From assembly GCF_000820085.1 (NCBI RefSeq), contig NZ_CDBN01000004.1, positions 1 to 51,622 on the forward strand: a DNA stretch of 51,622 nucleotides. The letters are read 5' to 3'. The notes under the pieces are model-generated. The model saw only the letters and a list, made by a program, of their open reading frames with translations, was not told the DNA's origin and did not search any database. A program made the position numbers and the translations under genes. Shown here piece by piece: positions 34,907 through 44,625 of the stretch (the stretch's first letter is position 1; each line of letters opens with the position of its first letter). Source of the stretch: Aeromonas sanarellii. GTDB taxonomy: Bacteria; Pseudomonadota; Gammaproteobacteria; Enterobacterales; Aeromonadaceae.

Positions 34907-37174
34907 ATGAACTTGTTTGTGACGAAGCGTAACGGACACAAAGAACCCATCGATCTGGACAAGATCCACCGCGTGCTCGACTGGGCCGCCGAGAAGCTCG
35001 ACAACGTGTCGGTCTCCCAGGTGGAGCTCAAGTCCCACATCCAGTTCTATGACGGCATCCGTACCGCCGACATCCACGAGACCATCATCAAGGCTGCTGC
35101 TGACCTCATCTCCGAACAGAGCCCGGACTACCAGTACATGGCCGCCCGCCTAGCCATCTTCCACCTGCGCAAGAAGGCCTACGGCCAGTTCGAGCCGCCC
35201 CACCTCTACCAGCACGTGGCTCGTCTGGTAGACATGGGCAAGTACGACAAGCACCTGCTGGAAGACTACAGCCAGGCTGAGTTCGAGGAGCTGAACGCCC
35301 ACATCGACCACTGGCGCGACATGGACTTCTCCTACGCGGCGGTCAAGCAGCTGGAAGGCAAGTACCTGGTGCAGAACCGCGTCACCGGCGAAATTTACGA
35401 GAGCCCGCAGTTCCTCTACATCCTGGTGGCGGCCTGCCTCTTCTCCAAGTATCCGAAAGATACCCGTTTGGACTACATCAAGCGCTTCTATGATGCGGTC
35501 TCGACCTTCAAGATCTCCCTGCCGACCCCCATCATGAGCGGCGTGCGCACCCCGACCCGCCAGTTCAGCTCCTGCGTGCTGATCGAGTGCGACGACAGCC
35601 TGGACTCCATCAACGCGACCGCCAGTGCCATCGTGCGCTACGTCTCCCAGCGTGCCGGCATCGGCATCAACGCCGGCCGCATCCGGGGTCTGGGCAGCCC
35701 CATCCGTGGCGGCGAAGCCTTCCACACCGGCTGCATCCCCTTCTACAAGTACTTCCAGACTGCGGTGAAGTGCTGCTCCCAGGGCGGCGTGCGCGGCGGT
35801 GCGGCCACCCTCTTCTACCCCCTGTGGCACACCGAGGTGGAGAGCCTGCTGGTGCTAAAGAACAACCGCGGCGTGGAAGAGAACCGGGTCCGTCACATGG
35901 ACTACGGCGTGCAGATCAACAAGCTGATGTATCAGCGCCTCATCAAGGGCGGCGACATTACCCTGTTCTCCCCGTCCGATGCACCAGGCCTCTATGACGC
36001 CTTCTTCGCGGACCAGGACAAGTTCGAAGAGCTCTACGTCAAGTACGAGCAGGATCCGGCCATTCGCAAGAAGACCCTGAAGGCGGTGGACCTCTTCTCC
36101 CTGATGATGCAGGAGCGTGCCGGTACCGGTCGCATCTACATCCAGAACGTGGATCACTGCAACACCCACAGCCCGTTCGATCCGAGCGTGGCACCAGTGC
36201 GCCAATCCAACCTCTGCCTCGAGATCGCGCTGCCCACCAAGCCGCTCAACAACGTGGATGACGAGGATGGCGAGATCGCGCTCTGTACGCTGTCTGCCTT
36301 CAACCTCGGCGCCATCGAGAAGCTGGAAGATCTGGAAGAGATGGCGGATCTCGCCGTGCGCGCCCTGGATGCCCTGCTCGACTATCAGGACTACCCGCTC
36401 AAGGCCGCGATGAAGGGCAGCATGAACCGCCGCACCCTGGGGATAGGTGTCATCAACTACGCCTACTACCTGGCGAAGAACGGTGCCCGCTACTCCGACG
36501 GTTCCGGTCTGGCCCTGACCCACCGCACCTTCGAGGCGATCCAGTACTACCTGCTGAAGGCGTCCGTGCAGCTGGCCCGCGAGTTCGGCCCCTGCCCGGC
36601 GTTCAACGAGACCACCTATGCCCAGGGGATCCTGCCCATCGATACCTACAAGAAGGATCTGGACGCCCTGTGCAACGAGCCCCTGCACCTCGACTGGGAA
36701 GCGCTGCGCGAAGAGATCCGCATCGTGGGTCTGCGCAACTCCACCCTGACCGCCCTGATGCCGAGCGAGACCTCCAGCCAGATCTCCAACGCTACCAACG
36801 GCATCGAGCCGCCGCGCGGCCTGGTGTCGGTGAAAGCCTCCAAGGACGGCATCCTCAAGCAGGTGGTGCCCGAGTACCACCGCCTCAAGGATCAGTACGA
36901 GCTGCTGTGGAAGCAGCCGAGCGTCGACGGTTACCTGCAGTTGGTCGGCATCATGCAGAAGTTCGTGGATCAGGCGATCTCCGCCAACACCAACTATGAT
37001 CCGGCCCGTTTCGAAGGCAACAAGGTGCCGATGAAGCAGCTGCTCAAGGACTTGCTGACCGCCTACAAATACGGCCTCAAGACCCTCTACTATCACAACA
37101 CCCGCGACGGGGCCGACGACACCCAGACCGATCTGCAGGATGACGGTTGTGCCGGCGGGGCCTGCAAGATCTAA
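34907..37174 (+). CDS. nrdA: Ribonucleoside-diphosphate reductase class Ia, alpha subunit
   Basis: NrdA reduces ribonucleoside diphosphates to deoxyribonucleotides, using the radical supplied by NrdB. The product has 755 residues (E. coli 761). An N-terminal ATP cone (about 1-95) gives activity control by ATP/dATP. The active-site Cys lies in RQFSSCVLIECDDSLDS, and the N-x-C-x-E triad is in NLCLEIALPT. The C-terminus, DDGCAGGACKI, carries the redox-shuttle cysteine pair. It is transcribed with nrdB and yfaE behind DnaA and NrdR boxes. Confidence 0.97.
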   Translation: MNLFVTKRNGHKEPIDLDKIHRVLDWAAEKLDNVSVSQVELKSHIQFYDGIRTADIHETIIKAAADLISEQSPDYQYMAARLAIFHLRKKAYGQFEPPHLYQHVARLVDMGKYDKHLLEDYSQAEFEELNAHIDHWRDMDFSYAAVKQLEGKYLVQNRVTGEIYESPQFLYILVAACLFSKYPKDTRLDYIKRFYDAVSTFKISLPTPIMSGVRTPTRQFSSCVLIECDDSLDSINATASAIVRYVSQRAGIGINAGRIRGLGSPIRGGEAFHTGCIPFYKYFQTAVKCCSQGGVRGGAATLFYPLWHTEVESLLVLKNNRGVEENRVRHMDYGVQINKLMYQRLIKGGDITLFSPSDAPGLYDAFFADQDKFEELYVKYEQDPAIRKKTLKAVDLFSLMMQERAGTGRIYIQNVDHCNTHSPFDPSVAPVRQSNLCLEIALPTKPLNNVDDEDGEIALCTLSAFNLGAIEKLEDLEEMADLAVRALDALLDYQDYPLKAAMKGSMNRRTLGIGVINYAYYLAKNGARYSDGSGLALTHRTFEAIQYYLLKASVQLAREFGPCPAFNETTYAQGILPIDTYKKDLDALCNEPLHLDWEALREEIRIVGLRNSTLTALMPSETSSQISNATNGIEPPRGLVSVKASKDGILKQVVPEYHRLKDQYELLWKQPSVDGYLQLVGIMQKFVDQAISANTNYDPARFEGNKVPMKQLLKDLLTAYKYGLKTLYYHNTRDGADDTQTDLQDDGCAGGACKI

Positions 37175-37197
37175 CCGCGAAACGATCCGATGAACCG

Positions 37198-37220
37198 GGC
37201 GGGAGCATCAAGCTCCCGCC
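37198..37220 (+). terminator. Hairpin between nrdA and nrdB
   Basis: GGCGGGAGC at 37198-37206 pairs with GCTCCCGCC at 37212-37220 around a 5-base loop, followed by TTCCTGTTTC. The U-tract is interrupted, so this may be a weak terminator or an mRNA-stabilising hairpin after nrdA rather than a full stop. Confidence 0.5.
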
Positions 37221-37253
37221 TTCCTGTTTCCCCTATTTCACGACATTCGAACC

Positions 37254-38387
37254 ATGGCCTATTCAACTTTTTGCCAGACCCAAAACGATCAGCTCAAGGA
37301 GCCGATGTTCTTCGGCCAGTCGGTCAACGTGGCCCGTTATGATCAGCAAAAGCACGACATCTTCGAGCGGCTGATCGAGAAGCAGCTCTCCTTCTTCTGG
37401 CGCCCGGAAGAGGTGGATGTCTCCCACGACCGCATCGACTTCCAGGCCCTGCCCCCCCATGAGCAGCACATCTTCATCTCCAACCTGAAGTACCAGACCC
37501 TGCTGGACTCCATCCAGGGCCGCAGTCCCAACGTGGCCCTGCTGCCCCTGGTCTCCATCCCGGAGCTGGAGACCTGGATCGAGACCTGGGCCTTCTCCGA
37601 GACCATCCACTCTCGCTCCTACACCCACATCATCCGCAACATCGTCAACAACCCGGGCCAGGTGTTCGACGACATCGTGACCAACGAGCAGATCCTCAAG
37701 CGCGCCGGCTCCATCAGCCACTTCTATGACGATCTCATCGAGGCCACCTCCGTCTACCACCTGCACGGCGAAGGGACCCACCGGGTGGGGGATCGCGAGG
37801 TCTCCATCACCCTGCGGGATCTCAAGAAGAAGCTCTATCTGTGCTTGATGAGCGTGAATGCGCTGGAGGCGATCCGCTTCTACGTGAGCTTCGCCTGTTC
37901 CTTTGCCTTCGCCGAGCGCGAGCTGATGGAGGGCAACGCCAAGATCATCAAGATGATCGCCCGCGACGAGGCCCTGCACCTGACCGGGACGCAGCACATG
38001 CTGAACCTGATGCGCAGCGGCAACGACGATCCCGAGATGGCGGAGATCGCCGTCGAGTGCGAGCAGGCCTGCTTCGAGATCTTCAAGGAAGCGGCCCTGC
38101 AGGAGAAGGAGTGGGCCGAGTACCTGTTCCAGGACGGCTCCATGATCGGCCTGAACAAGGACATCCTCTGCCAGTACGTGGAATACATCACCAACCTGCG
38201 CATGGCGGCCGTCGGCCTGCAGCCGGCCTTCGCAGGCACCAAGCAGAACCCCATCCCCTGGATCAACACCTGGCTGTCGTCCGACAACGTGCAGGTGGCG
38301 CCCCAGGAGGTGGAGGTGAGTTCCTATCTGGTGGGTCAGATCGACAGCGAAGTGCACGCCGACGATCTGGGTGACTTCGAGCTGTGA
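37254..38387 (+). CDS. nrdB: Ribonucleoside-diphosphate reductase class Ia, beta subunit
   Basis: NrdB holds the diiron centre and tyrosyl radical needed by NrdA. The 377-residue protein matches the usual size (E. coli 376). Radical-site residue Y122 lies in the conserved [11 protein letters not shown]. Iron ligands are seen in [16 protein letters not shown], the [12 protein letters not shown] region and [15 protein letters not shown]. It starts 79 bases after nrdA; yfaE follows 66 bases later. Confidence 0.97.
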   Translation: MAYSTFCQTQNDQLKEPMFFGQSVNVARYDQQKHDIFERLIEKQLSFFWRPEEVDVSHDRIDFQALPPHEQHIFISNLKYQTLLDSIQGRSPNVALLPLVSIPELETWIETWAFSETIHSRSYTHIIRNIVNNPGQVFDDIVTNEQILKRAGSISHFYDDLIEATSVYHLHGEGTHRVGDREVSITLRDLKKKLYLCLMSVNALEAIRFYVSFACSFAFAERELMEGNAKIIKMIARDEALHLTGTQHMLNLMRSGNDDPEMAEIAVECEQACFEIFKEAALQEKEWAEYLFQDGSMIGLNKDILCQYVEYITNLRMAAVGLQPAFAGTKQNPIPWINTWLSSDNVQVAPQEVEVSSYLVGQIDSEVHADDLGDFEL

Positions 38388-38453
38388 TCACGGACGCCGG
38401 GATGCAGGCCAGGTTGACGACATCACCGCCGAAATACCCGGTGGAATGGCGCC

Positions 38454-38768
38454 ATGAGTGACGCCATCGGCACCCCGGCCCCTGCCCCGCTGGCGACCGG
38501 TGAGGCAGCGGCCGCGCCCCGGATCCACACCCGGGATGACGTGCTGCACGCAGAGCCCGGCGAGAGCCTGCTGGAGACCCTGGAGCGCCACGGCCACAGG
38601 GTCGAGTTCCAGTGCCGCAGCGGCTATTGCGGCGCCTGTCGCACCCCGCTGATCGCAGGCAAGGTGCACTACCCTGCCGCCCCGCTAGCCTTTGTCTCGG
38701 TGGGTGAGTGCCTCCCCTGCTGCTGCCAGCCGGTGGGCGCCATCAAGCTGGACATCAAGAAGGGCTAA
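38454..38768 (+). CDS. yfaE: 2Fe-2S ferredoxin YfaE, maintenance of the NrdB cofactor
   Basis: YfaE supplies electrons that regenerate the diferric tyrosyl-radical cofactor of NrdB. The plant-type cluster motif is seen as CRSGYCGACRTPL followed by CLPCC. The chain is 104 residues, about 20 longer than E. coli YfaE. The extra part is an N-terminal Ala/Pro-rich segment (residues 1-22) that may be flexible or reflect a later true start, though no better start is seen. It is the third gene of nrdAB-yfaE and a strong terminator follows. Confidence 0.92.
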   Translation: MSDAIGTPAPAPLATGEAAAAPRIHTRDDVLHAEPGESLLETLERHGHRVEFQCRSGYCGACRTPLIAGKVHYPAAPLAFVSVGECLPCCCQPVGAIKLDIKKG

Positions 38769-38800
38769 GATACTGTCTGCCGCCAGCCAGTCACGAAACA

Positions 38801-38832
38801 AAAAGCCGCCGGATTGCTCCGGCGGCTTTTTT
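38801..38832. terminator. Terminator of nrdAB-yfaE
   Basis: AAAAGCCGCCGGA at 38801-38813 pairs with TCCGGCGGCTTTT at 38818-38830, a 13-bp stem with a 4-base loop and a T-tract. mltA ends on the opposite strand 53 bases further on. Confidence 0.92.
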
Positions 38833-38884
38833 CATGGGGATTCCCGTCTCTCGGGGGAAGTGAGGGGCCGTGGCCCCTCATGCG

Positions 38885-40036
38885 TTACAACCAGGGGGCG
38901 GCGGTCGGCCCGTGGTGCAGGCCTAGCTTCCAGACCCGGCCAAAGTGCTTGTAGTGACCGGCAGCCACCCCGGCCTTTTCTCCCATGCCGTGGTAGAGGT
39001 CGAGGTGGCCCTTCTTCACCGCCCCGCCCACATCCAGCGCGATCAAGAGGCGCAGCTGGTGCCTGCCGGTCCAGTTGCCCGCCTTGTCGAGCAGCGGCAC
39101 TTCCGCGAGGATGGGGGTGCCCATGGGCAGCAGGGTCTTGTCAGCGGCCACCGCCGCCATGGGCAAGAGCGGAATGCCGGCGGCCCCCACCACGTCGTTG
39201 GTGGGACGGCGCTCGAAGAAGACATAGGAGGGGTTCTGCTCCACCAGCTCCTTGACGCTCTCCTCCGGCTGGCGGCTGGCCCACTCCTTGATGGCCTTCA
39301 TGGACATCTGCTCCTTGGGCACCTCGCCACGGTCGATCAGCACCCGGCCGATGCTGACATAGCCGTGACCGTTCTTGCCGCTGTAGCCCAGATACTGCAA
39401 CCTGTCGTCGTCGCCGTAGTGGACGAAGCCGGAGCCCTGCACGTCCATCAGGAAGTTGTCGATGAGGGACTTGCTGTAGCCGAGCTCCAGCCCGCGGTTC
39501 GCCAAGGCCCCGTCGTGGATCTGGGCCCGGCTCGGGCAGCGGCCGCCGCAGTTGGGCATGGCGTAGATGGGGTACTTGTACTCGGCATCCGGGCGGTGGC
39601 GCACCTCCAGCACCGGCGAGTAGTAACCGGTGAAGAGCACGTTGCCCATGCGATCGGCGCCGCCCAGCTGGGCCAGGCTGATGCCGTACTGGGTGATATG
39701 GGCGGGATTGCCGCCATTGGCGACCCAGCGGGAGAGCTGGCGATAGAGCTCTCCGTAGCGGCTCGCCATGCGGCCGGAGCGCTCCAGTACCATCCGGCTC
39801 TGGGGGCCGAACTTGCTGTAGTCGGCGCTGGCGCGGCTGTTGACCCGCTCCACCCGCACCAGATCCCCCGCCAGGGCACCGTCCAGATACTGCTTGCCCA
39901 GATTCTCCGGCACCTCACAGTTCAGAAAACATCCGGATCCCGCCTTCTTCTGGGGCACCTTGACCGGTTCAGGGCTGCCCGCACAACCGGCCAGGCCCAC
40001 CACGGCGGCGGCCAGCCAGTACGCATGTCTATTCAT
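38885..40036 (-). CDS. mltA: Membrane-bound lytic murein transglycosylase A
   Basis: MltA cleaves peptidoglycan between MurNAc and GlcNAc, forming 1,6-anhydro ends during wall turnover. The 383-residue product is a lipoprotein: the lipobox LAGC ends at C18. The family domain includes NVLFTGYYSPVLEVRH (about 132-147), GYVSIGRVLIDRGEVP and the C-terminal 3D region LIALDVGGAVKKGHLDLYHG, where D335 is the likely catalytic Asp. GHYKHFGRVWKL closely follows the E. coli ending. It appears to be a single gene. Its products enter the muropeptide recycling pathway in which a MupP enzyme would act. Confidence 0.95.
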   Translation of the reverse strand: MNRHAYWLAAAVVGLAGCAGSPEPVKVPQKKAGSGCFLNCEVPENLGKQYLDGALAGDLVRVERVNSRASADYSKFGPQSRMVLERSGRMASRYGELYRQLSRWVANGGNPAHITQYGISLAQLGGADRMGNVLFTGYYSPVLEVRHRPDAEYKYPIYAMPNCGGRCPSRAQIHDGALANRGLELGYSKSLIDNFLMDVQGSGFVHYGDDDRLQYLGYSGKNGHGYVSIGRVLIDRGEVPKEQMSMKAIKEWASRQPEESVKELVEQNPSYVFFERRPTNDVVGAAGIPLLPMAAVAADKTLLPMGTPILAEVPLLDKAGNWTGRHQLRLLIALDVGGAVKKGHLDLYHGMGEKAGVAAGHYKHFGRVWKLGLHHGPTAAPWL

Positions 40037-40186
40037 ATGTCCTCATATAACACCGAGTGTCTTGCACGGCGGGGAAGATGCCAAAATTGCCCGGGGAAAG
40101 CAAACGCCTTCCGCCCCCGCACGGCGGATTTCTCCTGCAGGGATCTTCTGGGTTATAACAAGGTGACAGGATGTGAGGGATCGTGG

Positions 40187-40438
40187 ATGGAACAGCTCGA
40201 ATTCTTCCCGCTCCAGAGCCCCTGCATCGGGGTCTGCGAGCTGAACAACAAGGGGTATTGCAAGGGGTGCCTGCGCAGCCGCGAGGAGCGTTTCAACTGG
40301 CTCGCCATGACCCCGGCCCAGCAGCAGGAGGTGATGCGCCTGTGCCGGGGCCGCAAGGCCAGGGTCGAGGCCGCCCGTCGCAAGGCCAGAGAGGGCGAAC
40401 CGCCCGAATCCCCCCCGCAACCCGGCCTGGATCTCTGA
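40187..40438 (+). CDS. DUF1289 small cysteine-rich protein
   Basis: This 83-residue protein belongs to the DUF1289 group: SPCIGVCELNNKGYCKGCLRSREERFNWL holds the four conserved cysteines (C13, C17, C25, C28), which probably bind a metal or cluster. The C-terminal part is basic and then Pro-rich. The function of the family is unknown to me. The ATG at 40187 has only a weak ribosome-binding site (AGGGA). It stands between mltA and the fru operon, with a strong terminator after it. Confidence 0.85.
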   Translation: MEQLEFFPLQSPCIGVCELNNKGYCKGCLRSREERFNWLAMTPAQQQEVMRLCRGRKARVEAARRKAREGEPPESPPQPGLDL

Positions 40439-40467
40439 CGCTTTCCCCTCTTTTTGCCAACCATAAG

Positions 40468-40493
40468 AAAGGCGGCCCGCAGGCCGCCTTTTT
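40468..40493. terminator. Terminator between the DUF1289 gene and fruA
   Basis: AAAGGCGGCC and GGCCGCCTTT form a 10-bp stem with a 4-base loop and T-tract. It lies between convergent genes and can serve both, being 18 bases beyond the fruA stop. Confidence 0.88.
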
Positions 40494-40511
40494 CATTCAC
40501 CGACATCCGAC

Positions 40512-42236
40512 TCAGGCGGTCGCCAGCCTGGCCTGCTCCTCGCCGCGCTTGAGCATGGCGTAGGAGACACCGGTCAACAGCGAGCCAGCCGCGATCGCCA
40601 GTATGTACATCATGACGTTGCTGATGGCGTTCGGGATGAAGAGCACGAACAGACCGCCGTGGGGCGCCACCAGTTCACAGCCGAACAGCATGGAGAGCGC
40701 ACCGGTCAGGGCGCCGCCCACCATGCAGGCCGGGATGACCCGCATGGGATCCTTGGCGGCAAAGGGAATGGCCCCCTCGGAGATGAAGCACAGACCCAGC
40801 ACGAAGGAGGCCTTGCCCGCTTCCTGCTCCGCCTTGATGAACTTCTTGCTGGCCAGGAAGGTGGCGATGCCCATTCCCAGTGCCGGCACCATGCCGGCGG
40901 CCATCACGGCAGCCATGGGGGCATAGGTCTTGGAGGCGAGCAGGCCGACCCCGAAGGCGTAGGCCGCCTTGTTGACCGGGCCCCCCATGTCGAAGCACAT
41001 CATGGCGCCGATGATGACCCCCAGCAGCACGGCGTTGGCGGAGCCCATGTTGTTGAGGAACTCGGTCATGGCGTTCATGATGCCGGCCACCGGGCCGCCC
41101 ACCACGTAGATCATCACCAGGCCGGTGAACAGGCTGGCAAAGAGCGGGATGATCAGGATGGGCTTGAGCGCCTCCAGGGTCACCGGCAGGCGCACCTTGT
41201 CGCTCAGGTACTTGGCGCTGTAACCGGCCAGGAAACCGCCGACGATGCCGCCGAGGAAACCGGCGCCCAGGGAGCTTGCCAGCATGCCGGCGATCATGCC
41301 GGGGGCCAGACCCGGACGGTCGGCGATGGAGTAGGCGATGTAACCCGCCAGCACCGGGATCATCAGGGCGAAGGCGGAGCCACCGCCGATCTTCATCAGG
41401 GCAGCGGCCAGGGTTCCCTCCTCCTTGAACGCCTCAATCCCGAAGATGAAGGAGAGCGCGATGATAAGGCCCCCCGCCACCACCATGGGCAACATGAAGG
41501 AGACGCCGGTCAGCAGGTGCTTGTAGGGGCCTGCCTTCTCCTCTTTCTTGGGTTGGGCGCCGCCGCTGTGGCGATAGGTCTTGGCCTCGGTCCAGGCCTT
41601 GTCGAGCTCGGCGCGGGTCTTCTTGAGGGCCGCCCCCGTGCTGGTGCGATAGACAGGCTTGCCGTCGAAGCGCGCCATGTCCACCTCAATGTCGGTGGCG
41701 AGGAACACCAGATCGGCGGCGGCAATCTCGTCCGCCGTCAGGGCGTTCTGGGCACCGACCGAACCCTGGGTCTCGACACGGATCTGGTGGCCCAGTTGTT
41801 TGGCCATGGTCTCCAGGGCCTCGGCCGACATGAAGGTGTGAGCCACCCCGGTGGGGCAGGCGGTCACCGCGACGATGCGCTTGACACCGGCAGCCGCCTT
41901 GGCCACGGCGGGCGCGGCCTGGTGGCGATAGACGCTGGCGCCGCTCGCGGCGGCCTCCAGCAGGGCGGCAGGATCCTGCAGCGCCAGGTCCATGTCACCC
42001 CGATAGAGCGGCTTGCCGTCATAGGCGGCGAGATCAACGGGGCTGCTTGCCACCACCAGCACCAGATCGGCGGCGGCAATCTGCTCCTTGCCCGGCACCT
42101 GACGGGGTTGCACACTGGAGTCGACGTCAAGCGTCAGCTCCCAACCCGCTTGCTTGGCCTGCTGTTCTATCCGTTTTGCAGCGAGAAAGCTGGTGGCAAT
42201 GCCCGCCGGGCAAGCCGTAACCAGAATTGCTTTCAT
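40512..42236 (-). CDS. fruA: Fructose PTS permease, IIB'-IIB-IIC
   Basis: FruA imports fructose and phosphorylates it to fructose 1-phosphate. The 574-residue protein has two IIB domains (about 1-105 and 118-215), a linker, then the IIC membrane domain (about 235-565, LLTGVSFMLPMVVAGGLIIALSF). Both IIB domains show a Cys motif: TACPAGIATS in the first and TACPTGVAHT in the second. In E. coli the first IIB, as I recall it, has lost this Cys. The ATG overlaps the fruK stop (ATGA). It is the last gene of fruBKA. Confidence 0.95.
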   Translation of the reverse strand: MKAILVTACPAGIATSFLAAKRIEQQAKQAGWELTLDVDSSVQPRQVPGKEQIAAADLVLVVASSPVDLAAYDGKPLYRGDMDLALQDPAALLEAAASGASVYRHQAAPAVAKAAAGVKRIVAVTACPTGVAHTFMSAEALETMAKQLGHQIRVETQGSVGAQNALTADEIAAADLVFLATDIEVDMARFDGKPVYRTSTGAALKKTRAELDKAWTEAKTYRHSGGAQPKKEEKAGPYKHLLTGVSFMLPMVVAGGLIIALSFIFGIEAFKEEGTLAAALMKIGGGSAFALMIPVLAGYIAYSIADRPGLAPGMIAGMLASSLGAGFLGGIVGGFLAGYSAKYLSDKVRLPVTLEALKPILIIPLFASLFTGLVMIYVVGGPVAGIMNAMTEFLNNMGSANAVLLGVIIGAMMCFDMGGPVNKAAYAFGVGLLASKTYAPMAAVMAAGMVPALGMGIATFLASKKFIKAEQEAGKASFVLGLCFISEGAIPFAAKDPMRVIPACMVGGALTGALSMLFGCELVAPHGGLFVLFIPNAISNVMMYILAIAAGSLLTGVSYAMLKRGEEQARLATA

Positions 42237-43222
42237 TGGGCATCTCCTGAGTTAGACATTGAATGGGTATGGGGTTGAGCCGGTGCCAGGTCATCCAGAC
42301 GCTGTACGCGCACCCGCTCGAGCAAGGGATCCAGCTCGCGCACATCGTCGAAACCGACCGCGACCTGGCTGACCGCCAGGGCCGAGACGGCGGTGGCCAG
42401 ACGCAGGGTCTGCTCCGGTGTCCAGCCGAGGCTGAGGCCATGGGCCAGCCCCGCCACCAGGGAGTCGCCGGCACCGACCGTGCTGACCACCTCCATGCGC
42501 GGCGGAATGGCCTGCCAGGTGGCGTCCGGGCCAAACCAGACGAGGCCGTCTGCGCCGTTGGAGACCACCACGTGGGGGATCCCGGCGGCCTGCAGGACGC
42601 GGGCACACTCGGCCTGATCGCTCAAGGTCCTGATGGGGCGCCCGGCCCACTGCCCAAGCTCCTCCAGATTGGGTTTGACCAGGGTCGGCGCCGCCTTGAG
42701 CCCTTCCCCCAGGGCCGCCCCGCTGCAATCGAAGATCACCCGCTTGCCCCTGGCCTTGAGCAGCCGAATAAGCCGGGCGCAGTAGTCGGGTGCCACCCCC
42801 TTGGGCAGACTGCCCGCCAGCACGAACCAGTCGGCCTGAGGGGCCAGTTCGTCCAGCGCCGCCTCCAGGGCGCTCACGTCGGCGTCTCGCACGGTGAGGC
42901 CCGGCAGGTTGAGATCGGTGACCCGGCCCGATTGCTCGGAGATCTTGACGTTGATCCGGGTGCTCCCCGCGACGCGCACGAAGCGATCGGCCAGGGCACG
43001 CTCCTCGAACAGGGTGACGAAGCTCTGCTGGTTCTCGGCGCCAAGCCAGCCGGTCAGGCCCACGTCACGACCGAGATCCTTCAAGACCATGGCGACGTTG
43101 ATCCCCTTGCCGGCGGCGCGCAAGTTGGCCTCGCCCACCAGGTTCACCTCCCCCAGGTGCATGGCTTCCAGGCGGGTGGTGAGATCCAGCGCCGGGTTCA
43201 GGGTGATGGTGACGATGTCCAT
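42233..43222 (-). CDS. fruK: 1-phosphofructokinase
   Basis: FruK phosphorylates fructose 1-phosphate to fructose 1,6-bisphosphate, linking fructose uptake to glycolysis. It is a PfkB-family protein of 329 residues beginning [30 protein letters not shown] and VSTVGAGDSLVAGLAHG, with the catalytic Asp, are the family signatures. The start at 43222 overlaps the fruB stop (TGATG), and homologues start here; a longer open frame upstream lies inside fruB. Its stop overlaps the fruA start. Confidence 0.95.
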   Translation of the reverse strand: MDIVTITLNPALDLTTRLEAMHLGEVNLVGEANLRAAGKGINVAMVLKDLGRDVGLTGWLGAENQQSFVTLFEERALADRFVRVAGSTRINVKISEQSGRVTDLNLPGLTVRDADVSALEAALDELAPQADWFVLAGSLPKGVAPDYCARLIRLLKARGKRVIFDCSGAALGEGLKAAPTLVKPNLEELGQWAGRPIRTLSDQAECARVLQAAGIPHVVVSNGADGLVWFGPDATWQAIPPRMEVVSTVGAGDSLVAGLAHGLSLGWTPEQTLRLATAVSALAVSQVAVGFDDVRELDPLLERVRVQRLDDLAPAQPHTHSMSNSGDAQ

Positions 43223-44322
43223 CAGTGCGCCCCCTCGCCCAGACCGGCGGCGATGGCCTCGCCCAGCCCCTTGAGGGCCGCTTCGGCATCCGGCCCTTCG
43301 GCACGAAACGCGAGGCGATGACCGCACTTGACCCCAAGGCCGATGACCTTCATCAGACTCTTGGCGGAAACCGCCTCGCCGCTGCCATCCAGGTTCGCGA
43401 CGCGAATGTCGGATTCATACTCCTTGGCCACCTTGACCAGCATGGCGCCAGGGCGGGCGTGCAGACCGTGGGGGTTGACGATGGTGAAGGTGTCGGAAAG
43501 ACCGCTGGCCGGGCCTGTCTGCAGCATGCTCAACCCGTCGGCGCCCGCGAGCGTCCCGAGCTGGCCGGCGGCGGCCAGTTTGGCCAGGTTATCGAGCTGC
43601 GCCAGATGGCTGCTATCTGCGGCGCAGAGCAGCAGCAGGGCGCTGACCGGTTGCCCCCCTACGCTCAGCACAGTGCTAGGCGTGGCCAACACCCAGCCGG
43701 TCTGGGCCGCTTGTGCCCGCGCCAACCAGATGCCCTCGCCCAGGTAGGCGGGTTCGCTAGCCAGGAGGGCGCTCACCATGGCGGCATCGCCCCAGCCGGC
43801 GGATTTGGCACGGGCAGCGGCGCCCAGCAACAGCTGGTCGCGATCGTCCGCCGGGAAGTCGGCCAGGGTCAGGACCTGCACCTCTTTGGCCGCCGTCGCC
43901 CCGGTCAGGATATTGATGATGGTCTCTTCATCGGTGGCTTCCTTCAACTGAGCGGCCGCCTGTTCATCACCCAGCACGTGGGTGAGCTGACGCAGTATGC
44001 CCAGATGCTCGTCGGACTTGGCGGCGATGCCGATGGCCACATAGGCAGTCTGCCCGTCGTCCCACTCGATGCCGTGGGGGAACTGGGCCACCATGACGCC
44101 TGTGCTCTTCACCAGATGGCGGGTGTCGGTGGTGCCGTGGGGAATGGCGATGCCGCTGCCCAGGTAGGTGGCGTGCTGCGCTTCCCGCGCCAGCATGCCG
44201 TCCACATAGCCCGCCTCCACCAGACCGGCCTCGGTCAGTTTGCTTGCCAGCAGGGCGATGGCGTCCGCCTTGGTCGTCACCGTTTGTCCCAGCAGGATTT
44301 GCTGTCGCGCCAACTTCAACAT
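43222..44322 (-). CDS. fruB: Fructose PTS diphosphoryl transfer protein (IIA-FPr)
   Basis: FruB carries phosphate from enzyme I to FruA. The 366-residue protein has an N-terminal IIA domain with the active His in [10 protein letters not shown] (about 58-67), a middle region of uncertain role (about 150-270) and a C-terminal HPr-like domain with the active His in [26 protein letters not shown] is the HPr serine-site region. It begins the fruBKA operon. GGAGAATCT lies before its ATG, and two FruR operators lie 153-190 bases upstream. Confidence 0.95.
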   Translation of the reverse strand: MLKLARQQILLGQTVTTKADAIALLASKLTEAGLVEAGYVDGMLAREAQHATYLGSGIAIPHGTTDTRHLVKSTGVMVAQFPHGIEWDDGQTAYVAIGIAAKSDEHLGILRQLTHVLGDEQAAAQLKEATDEETIINILTGATAAKEVQVLTLADFPADDRDQLLLGAAARAKSAGWGDAAMVSALLASEPAYLGEGIWLARAQAAQTGWVLATPSTVLSVGGQPVSALLLLCAADSSHLAQLDNLAKLAAAGQLGTLAGADGLSMLQTGPASGLSDTFTIVNPHGLHARPGAMLVKVAKEYESDIRVANLDGSGEAVSAKSLMKVIGLGVKCGHRLAFRAEGPDAEAALKGLGEAIAAGLGEGAH

Positions 44323-44474
44323 AGAGATTCTCCATCAGGTCCGGCGGCGCCTCGCGGCGTACCGGCTCAACTCAATTTTCGGGTAACTAGCCTGCTGACA
44401 ATAGACGGGGATCTCTCGCTTTGGTGAGCCGCAACCCATTTCAAAGCTCAGATAATCATCGCCTACTGACAAGC

Positions 44475-44511
44475 TGAATCGTTTCACTTACACTCAGACT
44501 GAATCGTTTCA
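44475..44511. promoter_or_regulatory. Twin FruR operators in the fruB-fruR divergent region
   Basis: TGAATCGTTTCA occurs twice, at 44475-44486 and 44500-44511, with starts 25 bases apart. It matches the FruR/Cra core TGAAWCGNTTCA. The region separates fruBKA from fruR, so FruR probably represses the operon and itself. The two sites are identical over 12 bases. The remaining intergenic sequence (44323-44625) holds no supported gene. Confidence 0.88.
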
Positions 44512-44625
44512 GCCAATTGTTCAAGATCCCACGGAGAGTAGGTTTCAATGATATGATCCCGCGCACACTTTTTCGGTGCCCCCACCAGGAACCGGCGCGG
44601 GCCTTGCAACTCAAACAGAGCCAAT

